From an uncultured Mailhella sp. (GTDB taxonomy: Bacteria; Desulfobacterota; Desulfovibrionia; Desulfovibrionales; Desulfovibrionaceae), in assembly GCF_963931295.1 (NCBI RefSeq), contig NZ_OZ007001.1:1739137-1803136 (forward strand): DNA of 64,000 nucleotides, given 5' to 3'. Below, in pieces: positions 1-7,489 of the stretch. Positions within the stretch are counted from its first letter, which is position 1, and each line of letters opens with the position of its first letter. The notes beneath the pieces were generated by a model. It was not told the DNA's origin. It saw only the letters and a list, made by a program, of their open reading frames with translations, and searched no databases. Made by a program: the position numbers and the translations under genes.

Positions 1-216
1 ATTCGTGCATTCGCCGGAGGGCGTCCAGTATTCCATGGCCTGCGAAAGATAGGTCTGCGCTTCCGGCGACACGCCAAAGGTCGGCTTGCGGTCGGGAGAT
101 TTTTTGGCTGTGGCGGGGGGCTGCGTGCCGTCGTCGTCGCCGAGGAAGGGCAGAGACGACATGCTGCAGCCGGAGAGCAGCGCGAGGCAAAGAACGCACA
201 GAGCGAGATTCTTCAT
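1..216 (-). CDS. Lipoprotein, N-terminal part (runs off the window)
   Basis: The visible 72 residues begin with a lipoprotein signal peptide: MKNLALCVLCLALLSGCS has a basic start, a hydrophobic core and the lipobox LSGC at residues 14-17. A short polar linker rich in D, P and K follows. The product should be exported, lipidated on Cys17 and anchored in the inner or outer membrane. The start ATG (214-216) overlaps the TGA of the upstream LacI-type gene as ATGA, and the AGGAGA Shine-Dalgarno lies inside the end of that gene, so the two are probably translationally coupled. The rest of the protein is outside the window. No family is recognised from the visible part. Confidence 0.75.
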   Translation of the reverse strand, partial: MKNLALCVLCLALLSGCSMSSLPFLGDDDGTQPPATAKKSPDRKPTFGVSPEAQTYLSQAMEYWTPSGECTN

Positions 217-1292
217 GATTTCTCCTGCAGAGACTGCCGGGCCGGAGCCGTGGAACGGCGTTCCAGCAGATGATGGGTGTATTCCATGCGGGTGAGGACG
301 CTGACGGCGTCGCCGCCGCAGATGCGCTCGTAGAGAATGTCGAAGGCGCTGCGGGCTCTGGCCTGCGTCTGCTGTTCCACGGTGGTGAGCCCCACGCGCG
401 AAATGCGGGAGGAGGACAGATTGTTGAATCCGCACACGCTGTAGTCTTCGGGCACGCGGAAGCCCTTGTCCGCAATGGCGTCGAGCACGCCGTAGGCGAT
501 GAAGTCGTTCACGGCCACGAAGCCGGAAATGCGGCTTTTCTTTTTCAGGCATTCCGCGGCGAGCTCGTAGCCTATGCGCTGTTCCAGATCGATGCTGTTG
601 AGCTCCTCGTGCGGAGTGTAGTCTCTGGTGAACACCTGAACGGAACAGCCGGGGTTTTCGGCATAGACGTCCTTCACGCCCTGCAGCCTGCGCAGGCGTA
701 TGGCGTTGGTGGCGTTCATCATGGCGGAAATGAAGGCGATGTGTCTGTGGCCGAGGTTCAGCATGTGACGCGCTATGAGCACTCCGGCGCTGTAGTTGTC
801 GAGCTCCACGGTGTCGATTTTGGGGCTGGAGTTCTTGTCGCCCATGACCACGACGGGAATCTTGCCGTTGAGTTTTTCCACCTTGCGCAGGCTTTGGGGA
901 GTGAGCGTGAAGATCATGCCCGCGGCGCCCAGCGCCAGGGCCATGTTCATGACTTCCTCTTCCTTTCTGGCCTCGCGGTAGGTGGTGAAGATGAGCGTGG
1001 AAAAGCTGCGTTCCTCGGCGGCCTGCTGAATGGCCTGCACCAGCCCGGAATAATAGGCGTTGGCGATGTTCGGCGTGACGATGAACACCACGTTTCTTCC
1101 CGGCAGGCGGCCTTTGGCGCGCCGCGAGGGCGCGCGGTAGCCGAGTTCCTTGGCGGCCTGACGCACCTTCTGCACCGTTTCCGGGGAAAAGGACACGTCG
1201 GCCCGGGCGTTGAGGATCATGGAAACGGAGCTCAGCGACACGCCCGCGTTGCGGCTCACGTCTTCCAGCGTCACTTTTTTCTTGGCATTCAC
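213..1292 (-). CDS. LacI-family transcriptional regulator
   Basis: A 359-residue protein of usual LacI/PurR length. An N-terminal helix-turn-helix and hinge are visible around residues 7-28 (TLEDVSRNAGVSLSSVSMIL), followed by a periplasmic-binding-protein-like effector domain (VVFIVTPNIANAYYSGLVQ through the C terminus, with the GFVAVNDFIAYGVLDAI segment typical of the family). I chose GTG at 1290-1292 because it has a GGAG Shine-Dalgarno 7 bases upstream and puts the helix-turn-helix at the usual distance from the N terminus; the ATG further upstream would add 16 atypical residues. It lies downstream of the TRAP/flavoprotein operon but is separated from it by a strong terminator and has its own candidate promoter. 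Family members bind sugars, nucleosides or small organic effectors; the effector here is unknown. Confidence 0.9.
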   Translation of the reverse strand: MNAKKKVTLEDVSRNAGVSLSSVSMILNARADVSFSPETVQKVRQAAKELGYRAPSRRAKGRLPGRNVVFIVTPNIANAYYSGLVQAIQQAAEERSFSTLIFTTYREARKEEEVMNMALALGAAGMIFTLTPQSLRKVEKLNGKIPVVVMGDKNSSPKIDTVELDNYSAGVLIARHMLNLGHRHIAFISAMMNATNAIRLRRLQGVKDVYAENPGCSVQVFTRDYTPHEELNSIDLEQRIGYELAAECLKKKSRISGFVAVNDFIAYGVLDAIADKGFRVPEDYSVCGFNNLSSSRISRVGLTTVEQQTQARARSAFDILYERICGGDAVSVLTRMEYTHHLLERRSTAPARQSLQEKS

Positions 1293-1311
1293 GGTGGTTC
1301 TCCAGAAAAGG

Positions 1312-1340
1312 AAGCTAACGGCAAGCCCGTTTTTCGTCAA
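1312..1340 (-). promoter_or_regulatory. Candidate sigma-70 promoter of the LacI-type gene
   Basis: On the minus strand, TTGACG (1340-1335) is followed after 17 bases by TAGCTT (1317-1312). The -35 is good and the -10 weak. The expected start lies about 13-15 bases before the GTG start codon, so the leader would hold just the Shine-Dalgarno. It sits directly after the terminator at 1361-1399, which fits an independent transcript. Confidence 0.45.
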
Positions 1341-1360
1341 ATGGCCGAGAGCGTCTTTTT

Positions 1361-1399
1361 GGGAAAAAAGAAGGGCCGGGATGACGGAACTCCCGGCCC
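1361..1399 (-). terminator. Rho-independent terminator of the dctP-flavoprotein operon
   Basis: On the minus strand a perfect 9-bp stem (GGGCCGGGA at 1399-1391 pairing with TCCCGGCCC at 1381-1373) with a 9-base loop is followed by TTCTTTTTT. It lies 41 bases after the stop of the last flavoprotein gene. Confidence 0.88.
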
Positions 1400-1414
1400 T
1401 TTCGCGGATGAACG

Positions 1415-1434
1415 CGGGGGAGCAGGCTCCCCCG
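1415..1434 (-). other. Perfect GC hairpin just after the flavoprotein I stop
   Basis: CGGGGGAGC and GCTCCCCCG flank an AG loop, giving a 9-bp perfect stem 6 bases past the stop codon. It has no U-tract and may stabilise the 3' end of the mRNA ahead of the true terminator. Confidence 0.5.
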
Positions 1435-1439
1435 TGCCA

Positions 1440-3125
1440 TCAATGTTTCATGTTGCGCCACGAGGTGACGACGGAGCCGTCGTCCTGTTTCGTGACGTCG
1501 AGCATCTTGTCGGCAAGAAGCGGATTGGTGAAGGTGTAGTCCGCACGCTTGTGATTGCCGCGGGTTTCCTTGCGCTCCAGCGCGGAACGCATGATGCATT
1601 CGGCGCAGTCGAACAGGTCGAGCACTTCCGCCGCGCGCATGAGGGTGTGGGAGCAGGAGGCCTTCATGCTGGCATTCGTTTCCTCGCGCAGCTGGGCCAG
1701 GTAGCCGAGACCGGCCTTGAGCAGCGTTTCGGAACGCACGTTGTAGGGGCCCACGTTGGCGTAGTCGCTCATGATCTGGGTGAGGGCGATGTTGGCTTCC
1801 TGCCATTCCGCGCCTATTTCTCTGTCCATGAAGGAGGAGAGCAGCTCCATCTTGGCCTTGATGGCGGGATTGGCGGCAAGATCCGCGCTGCCCTTGGCCG
1901 AAGCGGCGTCGGCCGCGGCGGCGTGACCGGCTCTCCAGCCCATCCAGGCGGCGAGGCCGAGACCGCAGCCCGCGTTGCCCACCATGTCGCCCGCGGCGTA
2001 GAGGCCGGGCACGGTGGTCTGTCCGTTCTTGTCCACGTCGAGGCCGCGTCCGTGCAGAATGGGCTCGAAGCGGGTGAATTCCACGGCATGTTTGGCCGGG
2101 TCAATGCCCTTGGCGTCCATGTAGGCGATGAGGGCGGAGAGGCCTTCGTCGAACATGGCCTTGCGCATGTAGGCCAGAGTTTCGGGCGTGTTCTCCGAGC
2201 AGTCGAGGTAGGCGGGGCCGCGTCCGTTGTGCATGACGTCGAGGAAGGCGGAGTTCCAGATGTCGGAGGTGACGTCGCCGTATTCAGGATCGGGCTTGGT
2301 CACGAAGGGGCCGAGCGGCTTGCCGTCGGGGTAGCGGTACACGCCTATCCACGTGGCCTTGCCTGCGCGCTGCAGGTACTTGGTGCCGGCGTGGGTGTAG
2401 GGGATTTCCATGTTCACCATGCTCGCGCCGATGCGCCAGCCGAGGGCCTGACCGCCGGCGTTGTTGGGGCAGTGGGCGGTGTTGAACAGATAGTTGGGCG
2501 TGGAGCCGTTGACGTAGAGCCGATGGGTGAGACCCGTGGACAGAATGACGCAGGGAGCGCTCACCAGCACGAACGAGGGTTCGGGCTTGCCGGCGTCGAT
2601 GGCGAGCGCGCCGCAGACGCGTCCGTTTTCCTTGGCGAGCTCCACCACGGGATGGTGATTGAGCACGGTGACGCCGTGTTTCTTCATCTGTTCGGCGAGC
2701 ACGGCCTTCTGCTTGCGGCCGTCGAATTTCAGGAAGGCGCGGGGCTTGCCGGGCAGGGCGTGTCCCTGGAAGTTCCAGCGTCCGAGGGGACGCATGTTGA
2801 TGCCCCATTCTTCCCACTTCTTCACGATGTCGAAGCTCTCCAGAAGGTGCAGGCGCATGAGTTCCACGTCCTTGGCCTGTCCCACGAGGCTGTTCATGAG
2901 GGCGGTGAGCACGGGTTCCACGTCGTCGCCGTGGACTTCGGGAATGTAGCAGCTGAAATGATCGTTGCCCGTGGCCCCGGAGCCGGAACGCTTCACATGG
3001 CACTTTTCCAGCACGATCACGCGCTTGGCTCCGCCTTCGGATGCCGCAATGGCGGCCATGGCCCCGCCGATGCCTCCGCCAACGATGACGACATCGGCTT
3101 CAATAGTCTTGGAAACAGGAATCAT
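1440..3125 (-). CDS. AprA-like FAD-dependent oxidoreductase, copy I
   Basis: A 561-residue cytoplasmic flavoprotein of the fumarate reductase/adenylylsulfate reductase alpha superfamily. The Rossmann FAD motif GGGIGG is at residues 16-21, the conserved KRSGSGATGNDHF block at 45-57, and the second FAD-binding segment (GLYAAGDMVGN) lies in the last third. The C-terminal ERKETRGNHKRADYTFTNPL block resembles the Arg-rich end of FrdA/AprA. There is no signal peptide. Where copies II and III have Arg before HAG, this copy has Thr244 (YTHAG), so its active site may differ. The start ATG overlaps the TGA of the upstream ferredoxin gene (ATGA), indicating coupled synthesis of the pair. It is the last gene of the TRAP operon. 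The substrate is unknown, and true APS reductase is unlikely because copies II and III are about equally similar and no Qmo genes are nearby. Confidence 0.88.
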   Translation of the reverse strand: MIPVSKTIEADVVIVGGGIGGAMAAIAASEGGAKRVIVLEKCHVKRSGSGATGNDHFSCYIPEVHGDDVEPVLTALMNSLVGQAKDVELMRLHLLESFDIVKKWEEWGINMRPLGRWNFQGHALPGKPRAFLKFDGRKQKAVLAEQMKKHGVTVLNHHPVVELAKENGRVCGALAIDAGKPEPSFVLVSAPCVILSTGLTHRLYVNGSTPNYLFNTAHCPNNAGGQALGWRIGASMVNMEIPYTHAGTKYLQRAGKATWIGVYRYPDGKPLGPFVTKPDPEYGDVTSDIWNSAFLDVMHNGRGPAYLDCSENTPETLAYMRKAMFDEGLSALIAYMDAKGIDPAKHAVEFTRFEPILHGRGLDVDKNGQTTVPGLYAAGDMVGNAGCGLGLAAWMGWRAGHAAAADAASAKGSADLAANPAIKAKMELLSSFMDREIGAEWQEANIALTQIMSDYANVGPYNVRSETLLKAGLGYLAQLREETNASMKASCSHTLMRAAEVLDLFDCAECIMRSALERKETRGNHKRADYTFTNPLLADKMLDVTKQDDGSVVTSWRNMKH

Positions 3126-3373
3126 GACTTCGCCTCCTGGGGTTTGAGAGAGTCGGCATCGACGTGCAGCAGCGTGAACGCCAGAGGAATACGGAGCGTG
3201 ATGGCGCCCTTGGGACAGTCGAGCACGCAGGAGTCGCAGTGCCAGCATTCGTCCGAGAATTTGACCTGAGGCATTTTGTCCTTGGAGCGGTCGAACACGA
3301 AGATATTGGAGTTGCAGATGTCGGCGCAGGTTCCACAACCTACGCATTTACTGGGATCAATAACGGGAGGCAT
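3122..3373 (-). CDS. AprB-like 2x[4Fe-4S] ferredoxin, partner of flavoprotein I
   Basis: An 83-residue protein with two cysteine sets, C10-C13-C16-C20 and C43-C46-C49-C53, enough for two [4Fe-4S] clusters. The second set sits in the block ECWHCDSCVLDCPKGAI. The C-terminal tail (LLHVDADSLKP) is shared with the other ferredoxins here and may wrap the flavoprotein, as the tail of AprB does in APS reductase. It would pass electrons to or from the FAD of the next gene, with which it overlaps by 4 bases. Residue 21 after the first cysteine set is Asn rather than the usual Pro. It acts in the cytoplasm and has no export signal. Confidence 0.9.
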   Translation of the reverse strand: MPPVIDPSKCVGCGTCADICNSNIFVFDRSKDKMPQVKFSDECWHCDSCVLDCPKGAITLRIPLAFTLLHVDADSLKPQEAKS

Positions 3374-3398
3374 GACGTTTCTCCTTTGATGTGCGGGG

Positions 3399-3422
3399 AG
3401 CGCCGCCCCTCGGGGCGGCGCT
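3399..3422 (-). other. Intercistronic GC hairpin between flavoprotein II and ferredoxin I
   Basis: AGCGCCGCCCC and GGGGCGGCGCT form a stem of about 11 bp with a 2-base loop in the 60-bp gap. No U-run follows, so it is more likely an mRNA-stability or attenuation element that sets unequal expression of the two flavoprotein/ferredoxin pairs than a full terminator. Confidence 0.6.
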
Positions 3423-3433
3423 GCAACAGGGGG

Positions 3434-5116
3434 CTAATTCCAGCACTGACGCCATTCGGTGCGGACGGTGCCGTTTTCCTGCCAGACGTCGAGGAACTTG
3501 TCGGAGAGCAGGGGGTTGGTGAAGGTGTAGTCGGAGCGCATGTGCATGCCGCGGGTTTCCTTGCGTTCGAGGGCGGCGTGCATGATGATTTCGCCGTTGT
3601 CCATGAGATCGAGGGTTTCGATGGCTCTCATGAGGCTGTGCGCGTCCGGCACGGAGATTTCGTTGATCGCGTTCTTGCGCAGATCGGCCATGTACTTCAG
3701 GCCGGCGGTGAGCAGCGTGGCCGAACGCAGACGATGCGGACCCGCAGCGGCGTAGGAATCCATGATCTGCTGCACGGCGAGGTTGGCTTCCTTCCAGGCC
3801 GCGCCGCTTTCGCGTTCCATGAAGCTGCTGTAGAGCTGCGCGCGTTCCGCAACCCAGGGCGAAGTTTCGGCATTCTTGAGCTCGCAGGAGGCGGCGGAAG
3901 CGCCGGCGTGACCGCCCGCAATCCAGCCGTACACGGCCGCGCCAGCGATGTCGGCGCGGAAGTTGCCCACCATGTCGCCCGCGGCGTAGAGGCCGGGAAC
4001 GGAGGTCTGGCCGTCGATGTCGATTTCCAGGCCGCGGCCGATGATGTGCGGCTCGTACTGCATGAATTCCACGGCGTGCTTGGAAACGTCGAGGCCGGTG
4101 CGGTCCATGTAGTCCACCAGCGTGGTAAGTCCTTCGCTGATCATGCCCTCGCGCATGAAGGCGAGGTCTTCGGGCTTGGTCTGGGTGCAGTCGATGTAGG
4201 CGGGGCCGCTGCCGTTCAGAAGTACGTCGGTGTAGGCGGAGTTCCACACGTCGCAGGTGATGTCGCCCACATAGCGGGTGGCTCTGTCCACGAAGGGGCC
4301 GAGCAGCTTGCCGTTGGGATAGCGGTACACGCCTATCCACGTGGACTTGCCCGCGCGGGCGAAGAATTTGGGCCCGGCGTGACGGTTGGGCATTTCCATG
4401 TTCACCATCTTTGCGCCGATGCGCCAGCCCTGCGCCTGCGCCGCGCCCGTGCAGGCGGGGCAGAAGGCCGTGTTGAACGGCCAGCCCGGCGAGCCCGCGG
4501 CCGGATACAGACGGTTGGCCGTGCCGGTGGAGAGCACCACCTTCTTGGCGCGGATGACGGTGAAGGACGGCACGTCTTTGGACACGTCCAGCGCGAGCGC
4601 GCCCGCGATTTCGCCGTCGATCTTGATGAGGTCGACGACGGGCATGTGGTTGACGATTTCCACGCCTTCCTTTTTGGCCTGTCTGGTGAGCACCTGCTTC
4701 TGATTGTGACCGTCGTACTTGAGCCAGATGCGCGGACGGCCGGGATAGGCGTGACCCATGAATTCGTAGTCGTCGCCGAAGGGCTTCATGTTGATGCCCC
4801 ATTCCTGCCAGCGGTCCACCATGTGGATGCTCTCTTCCAGGAAGCGCAGGGAGAGCTTTTCATCGTGGTAGGCGCCCACGAGGCTCTGACGCAGTTCCTT
4901 GAGAATGACGCGGATGTCGCTGCCGTGGGCCTTGGGGTAATAGCAGGCAAAGTGGTCGTTGCCCGTGGCGCCGGAACCGGAGCGGCGGGTGTCGGCCTTT
5001 TCGGCCACCATGGTCTTGGCTCCGGCGCGGGCGGCGGAAATGGCCGCGCACAGACCGCCTATGCCGCCGCCGACAACCAGGACATCAGTGGAAAGGGGAG
5101 GATTGAATGCAAGCAT
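3434..5116 (-). CDS. AprA-like FAD-dependent oxidoreductase, copy II
   Basis: A 560-residue paralogue of copies I and III. GGGIGG (about residues 16-21) binds FAD, RRSGSGATGNDHF follows, and the superfamily motif GSGPAYIDC and C-terminal block ERKETRGMHMRSDYTFTNPL are present. Arg245 lies in NRHAGPKF, the position that is Thr in copy I. It is cytoplasmic, without a signal peptide. It starts 9 bases after the ferredoxin II stop, and follows dctQM in the same minus-strand operon, so it likely acts on the compound imported by the TRAP system or a product of it. It is expected to form a heterodimer with the ferredoxin at 5126-5356. Direction of catalysis and substrate are not visible. Confidence 0.88.
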   Translation of the reverse strand: MLAFNPPLSTDVLVVGGGIGGLCAAISAARAGAKTMVAEKADTRRSGSGATGNDHFACYYPKAHGSDIRVILKELRQSLVGAYHDEKLSLRFLEESIHMVDRWQEWGINMKPFGDDYEFMGHAYPGRPRIWLKYDGHNQKQVLTRQAKKEGVEIVNHMPVVDLIKIDGEIAGALALDVSKDVPSFTVIRAKKVVLSTGTANRLYPAAGSPGWPFNTAFCPACTGAAQAQGWRIGAKMVNMEMPNRHAGPKFFARAGKSTWIGVYRYPNGKLLGPFVDRATRYVGDITCDVWNSAYTDVLLNGSGPAYIDCTQTKPEDLAFMREGMISEGLTTLVDYMDRTGLDVSKHAVEFMQYEPHIIGRGLEIDIDGQTSVPGLYAAGDMVGNFRADIAGAAVYGWIAGGHAGASAASCELKNAETSPWVAERAQLYSSFMERESGAAWKEANLAVQQIMDSYAAAGPHRLRSATLLTAGLKYMADLRKNAINEISVPDAHSLMRAIETLDLMDNGEIIMHAALERKETRGMHMRSDYTFTNPLLSDKFLDVWQENGTVRTEWRQCWN

Positions 5117-5125
5117 GGCTGTCTC

Positions 5126-5356
5126 CTAGGCGTGCAGGGTGTCCGCATCGACATGCAGAACCATATAGTTGAGGGGAAGGCGCAGTTCCACGGCATGAAC
5201 CGGGCAGTCGAGAACGCAGGCGTTGCAGTGCCAGCACTCTTCCGGGTAGGCCACCCGGGGAGTCTGCCCTTTTTCATGCTTGAAGATGTTCATGGGGCAG
5301 ATGGTCGCGCACATGCCGCAATGAGTGCAGCGGTCGGCATGGATAATGGGAGGCAT
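5126..5356 (-). CDS. AprB-like 2x[4Fe-4S] ferredoxin, partner of flavoprotein II
   Basis: 76 residues. Cysteines C10-C13-C16-C20 (followed by Pro) and C41-C44-C47-C51 (followed by Pro) ligate two [4Fe-4S] clusters. It shares the MPPxI start, the ECWHCNACVLDCP block, the ELRLPL stretch and the HVDADTL tail with the other ferredoxins of the window. It lies 24 bases after dctQM and 9 bases before flavoprotein II. Role: one-electron relay between the flavoprotein FAD and a cytoplasmic donor or acceptor, which is not encoded in this operon. Confidence 0.9.
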   Translation of the reverse strand: MPPIIHADRCTHCGMCATICPMNIFKHEKGQTPRVAYPEECWHCNACVLDCPVHAVELRLPLNYMVLHVDADTLHA

Positions 5357-5380
5357 GGAAATCTCCTTGATGCGGTTGGC

Positions 5381-7288
5381 CTACATGAGGCTGGGAATGA
5401 GGAGGGAAATCGAAGGGAAGGCGATGATGAGCGCAAGGCAGAGGAACAGGGCCAGCACAAAGGGCATGGCCGCCCGGAAGATGAGTCCGAGGGGCACGTC
5501 CGCCACGCCTTTCATGACGAACAGGTTGATGCCGAACGGCGGCGTTATGGACGCCATGTTGTTCAGGATGGCGAAGATCACGCCGAACCAGACCAGATCC
5601 CAGTGGAAGCTCTTGGCGATGGGCAGGAAGATGGGCACCGTGATGAGGATGAGGGGAATGGCGGGCAGAAAGCAGCCGAGCACGCACATGACGATGACGA
5701 TGACGCACATGACCACGATGGGAGCCACGTCGAGCGAGGCGATGGAGTTGGCGAGCATGGTGGGCATGCGGGACATGGTCATGAAGTAGCCGAGAATGGT
5801 GGCGCCGCCGAGCAGGGTGAAGCACATGGCGGTGAAGCGGCTGGATTCCTCCATGGACTTGCGGAAGTTGGACCACTTCAGTCTGCCCATGACGAGGCCG
5901 AGAATGAGGGTGCCCGCCGCGCCGATGGCGCCGCCTTCGGTGGCGGTGAACAGGCCGCCGTAGATGCCGCCGATGACGAGAATGAACAGCAGCACGATGG
6001 GCAGACCGCCCTTGAGGGAGGAGACGCGTTCGGCTAGAGGCGCTTTTTCGCGGCGGGGAGCCAGATCGGGATTTTTGAGCACCATGAGCCATATGATGCC
6101 CATGAAGCAGACCATGCAGAGCAGGCCGGGCAGGATGCCGGCCATGAACAGGTCGCCGATGGACTGTTCGGCCAGCACGCCGTAGAGAATGAAGGTGGTG
6201 GAAGGCGGAATGAGCGAACCGATGGTGCCCGAGCAGGAAAGGGTTCCGAGGGCGAGCTTGTCGTCGTAGCGGGCCTTGCGCATTTCGGGCAGGGCGATGG
6301 CAGACATGGCGATGGTGCCGGAGAGCGTGTCGCCCACCACGGCGCCGAAGAGGGTGCAGGCGGCCACGGTGCCGATGGCGAGGCCGCCGCGCATGTGGCC
6401 TATCCAGGCCGTGCCGAGTCGGTAGAGATCTTCGCCGAAGCGGCTGTAGTAGCAGGCGTAGCCCATGAGCATGAAGGACATGAGGGGCGCCCAGGTATAG
6501 TTGGATACGGTGTTGAACCAGGAGTTGCCGAACATGTTGATGCCGGCCAGCTGTCCGCGCAGCACGCAGACGAAAAGCAGGCCCGTGGCCATGAGGGCGA
6601 AGCCGATGGGCATGCCGAGGAAGAAGAGGGTGAACAGCACGACGATGCCCACGATGCCCACATGCAGGCCGCTCAGGCCCATGATGCGGTGGGTGCCGAA
6701 GTACCAGGCCACGAGCAGGGGAATGACGGCGAGCGCCACGCCGATGATGATTTTCGTACTTCCGGCCTGACGCAGCATTTCCAGCAATGTGACGAGGGTG
6801 TCGCGCACGAGGGCGAGGAAGAGCAGGCACACGCCGGCCACGCCGAGAAAGATGAAGGGCGCGTAGGGAATGCCGAGAATGGGGGTCGCCTTCTGGTTGG
6901 TCATGCCGTAGCGGGTCATGGCGTAGATGCACATGGCTATGGTGAACATGGACCATACCGTGGTGGCGAATTCCAGCGCGGCCTTGGTGTCGGGCTGGAG
7001 CTTGTGGGTGATGATGTCCATGTTGATGTGCGTTTTCGTGTACTGGGCGTAGCCGGTGTACGAGAACACGATCATGGCCATCATGAGGCCGGTGATTTCC
7101 ACGGTGCCGTCGAGCGGCCTGCCGAAGAAGTAGCGGAGAAAGACGTCCACAAAGGTGATGACCACCATGAGGAAGAAAAAGAAAATACCGACGTTGCCGC
7201 ACCAGCGCAGCGGCTTTTCAATGAACGCGCTGGAGGCGCATATCTTTTCGAGCAGGGGGTATTCGCGGGGCATCGTTGACGTTGACAT
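5381..7288 (-). CDS. TRAP transporter fused permease, DctQ-DctM
   Basis: A 635-residue inner-membrane protein fusing the small DctQ (about residues 20-170, four segments, with FVDVFLRYFFGRPLDGTVEITGLMM typical of DctQ) to the large DctM (about 195-630, about 12 segments, with the GSLIPPST family signature). Together with DctP it imports a carboxylate or sulfonate-type anion by Na+ symport. The Shine-Dalgarno GGGAGAG lies just before ATG 7288-7286. It follows dctP after a 200-bp gap containing hairpins, and is followed by ferredoxin II and flavoprotein II, which points to a transported electron acceptor or carbon source. Fused QM permeases are a known subtype; the substrate cannot be told. Confidence 0.92.
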   Translation of the reverse strand: MSTSTMPREYPLLEKICASSAFIEKPLRWCGNVGIFFFFLMVVITFVDVFLRYFFGRPLDGTVEITGLMMAMIVFSYTGYAQYTKTHINMDIITHKLQPDTKAALEFATTVWSMFTIAMCIYAMTRYGMTNQKATPILGIPYAPFIFLGVAGVCLLFLALVRDTLVTLLEMLRQAGSTKIIIGVALAVIPLLVAWYFGTHRIMGLSGLHVGIVGIVVLFTLFFLGMPIGFALMATGLLFVCVLRGQLAGINMFGNSWFNTVSNYTWAPLMSFMLMGYACYYSRFGEDLYRLGTAWIGHMRGGLAIGTVAACTLFGAVVGDTLSGTIAMSAIALPEMRKARYDDKLALGTLSCSGTIGSLIPPSTTFILYGVLAEQSIGDLFMAGILPGLLCMVCFMGIIWLMVLKNPDLAPRREKAPLAERVSSLKGGLPIVLLFILVIGGIYGGLFTATEGGAIGAAGTLILGLVMGRLKWSNFRKSMEESSRFTAMCFTLLGGATILGYFMTMSRMPTMLANSIASLDVAPIVVMCVIVIVMCVLGCFLPAIPLILITVPIFLPIAKSFHWDLVWFGVIFAILNNMASITPPFGINLFVMKGVADVPLGLIFRAAMPFVLALFLCLALIIAFPSISLLIPSLM

Positions 7289-7430
7289 GGGCTCTCCCGA
7301 AAAAAGGCGAAGACGCAGACTGAGCGCGCGGTCGGCGCGGAGGGTCGGAGAAGAAAAAGGCGGAGCGGGCCTCGGAAAGTCGCAGCTGCCGGGAGTTCGG
7401 CGGCAGGGAGGAGAATCCGGGCCGCGCTGT

Positions 7431-7470
7431 CCGGGGCAAGCCTCTCCCGGGCATGATCCGGCAGCGCCGG
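7431..7470 (-). other. Hairpins between dctP and dctQM
   Basis: Two GC stems lie in the 200-bp gap: CCGGC-AGC-GCCGG (7458-7470) and CCGGG...CCCGG (7431-7450). Neither has a U-run. Such stems after a binding-protein gene commonly protect its message, giving more DctP than permease; that role is inferred. Confidence 0.5.
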
Positions 7471-7489
7471 CCCGCTCCTTGGGGATGCA

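Noticed and set aside
270..3269. A 999-codon plus-strand open frame, and similar long frames at 3164-6037 (+) and 42879-47291 (-)
   Set aside because: They are antisense shadows of GC-rich genes with clear domains on the other strand; their translations are His/Gly/Arg-rich and lack Shine-Dalgarno sites.
1440..5356. True dissimilatory APS reductase (aprAB)
   Set aside because: The ferredoxins are about half the length of AprB, the flavoproteins lack typical AprA blocks, the genes occur in several copies with transporters, and no sat or qmo genes are near.
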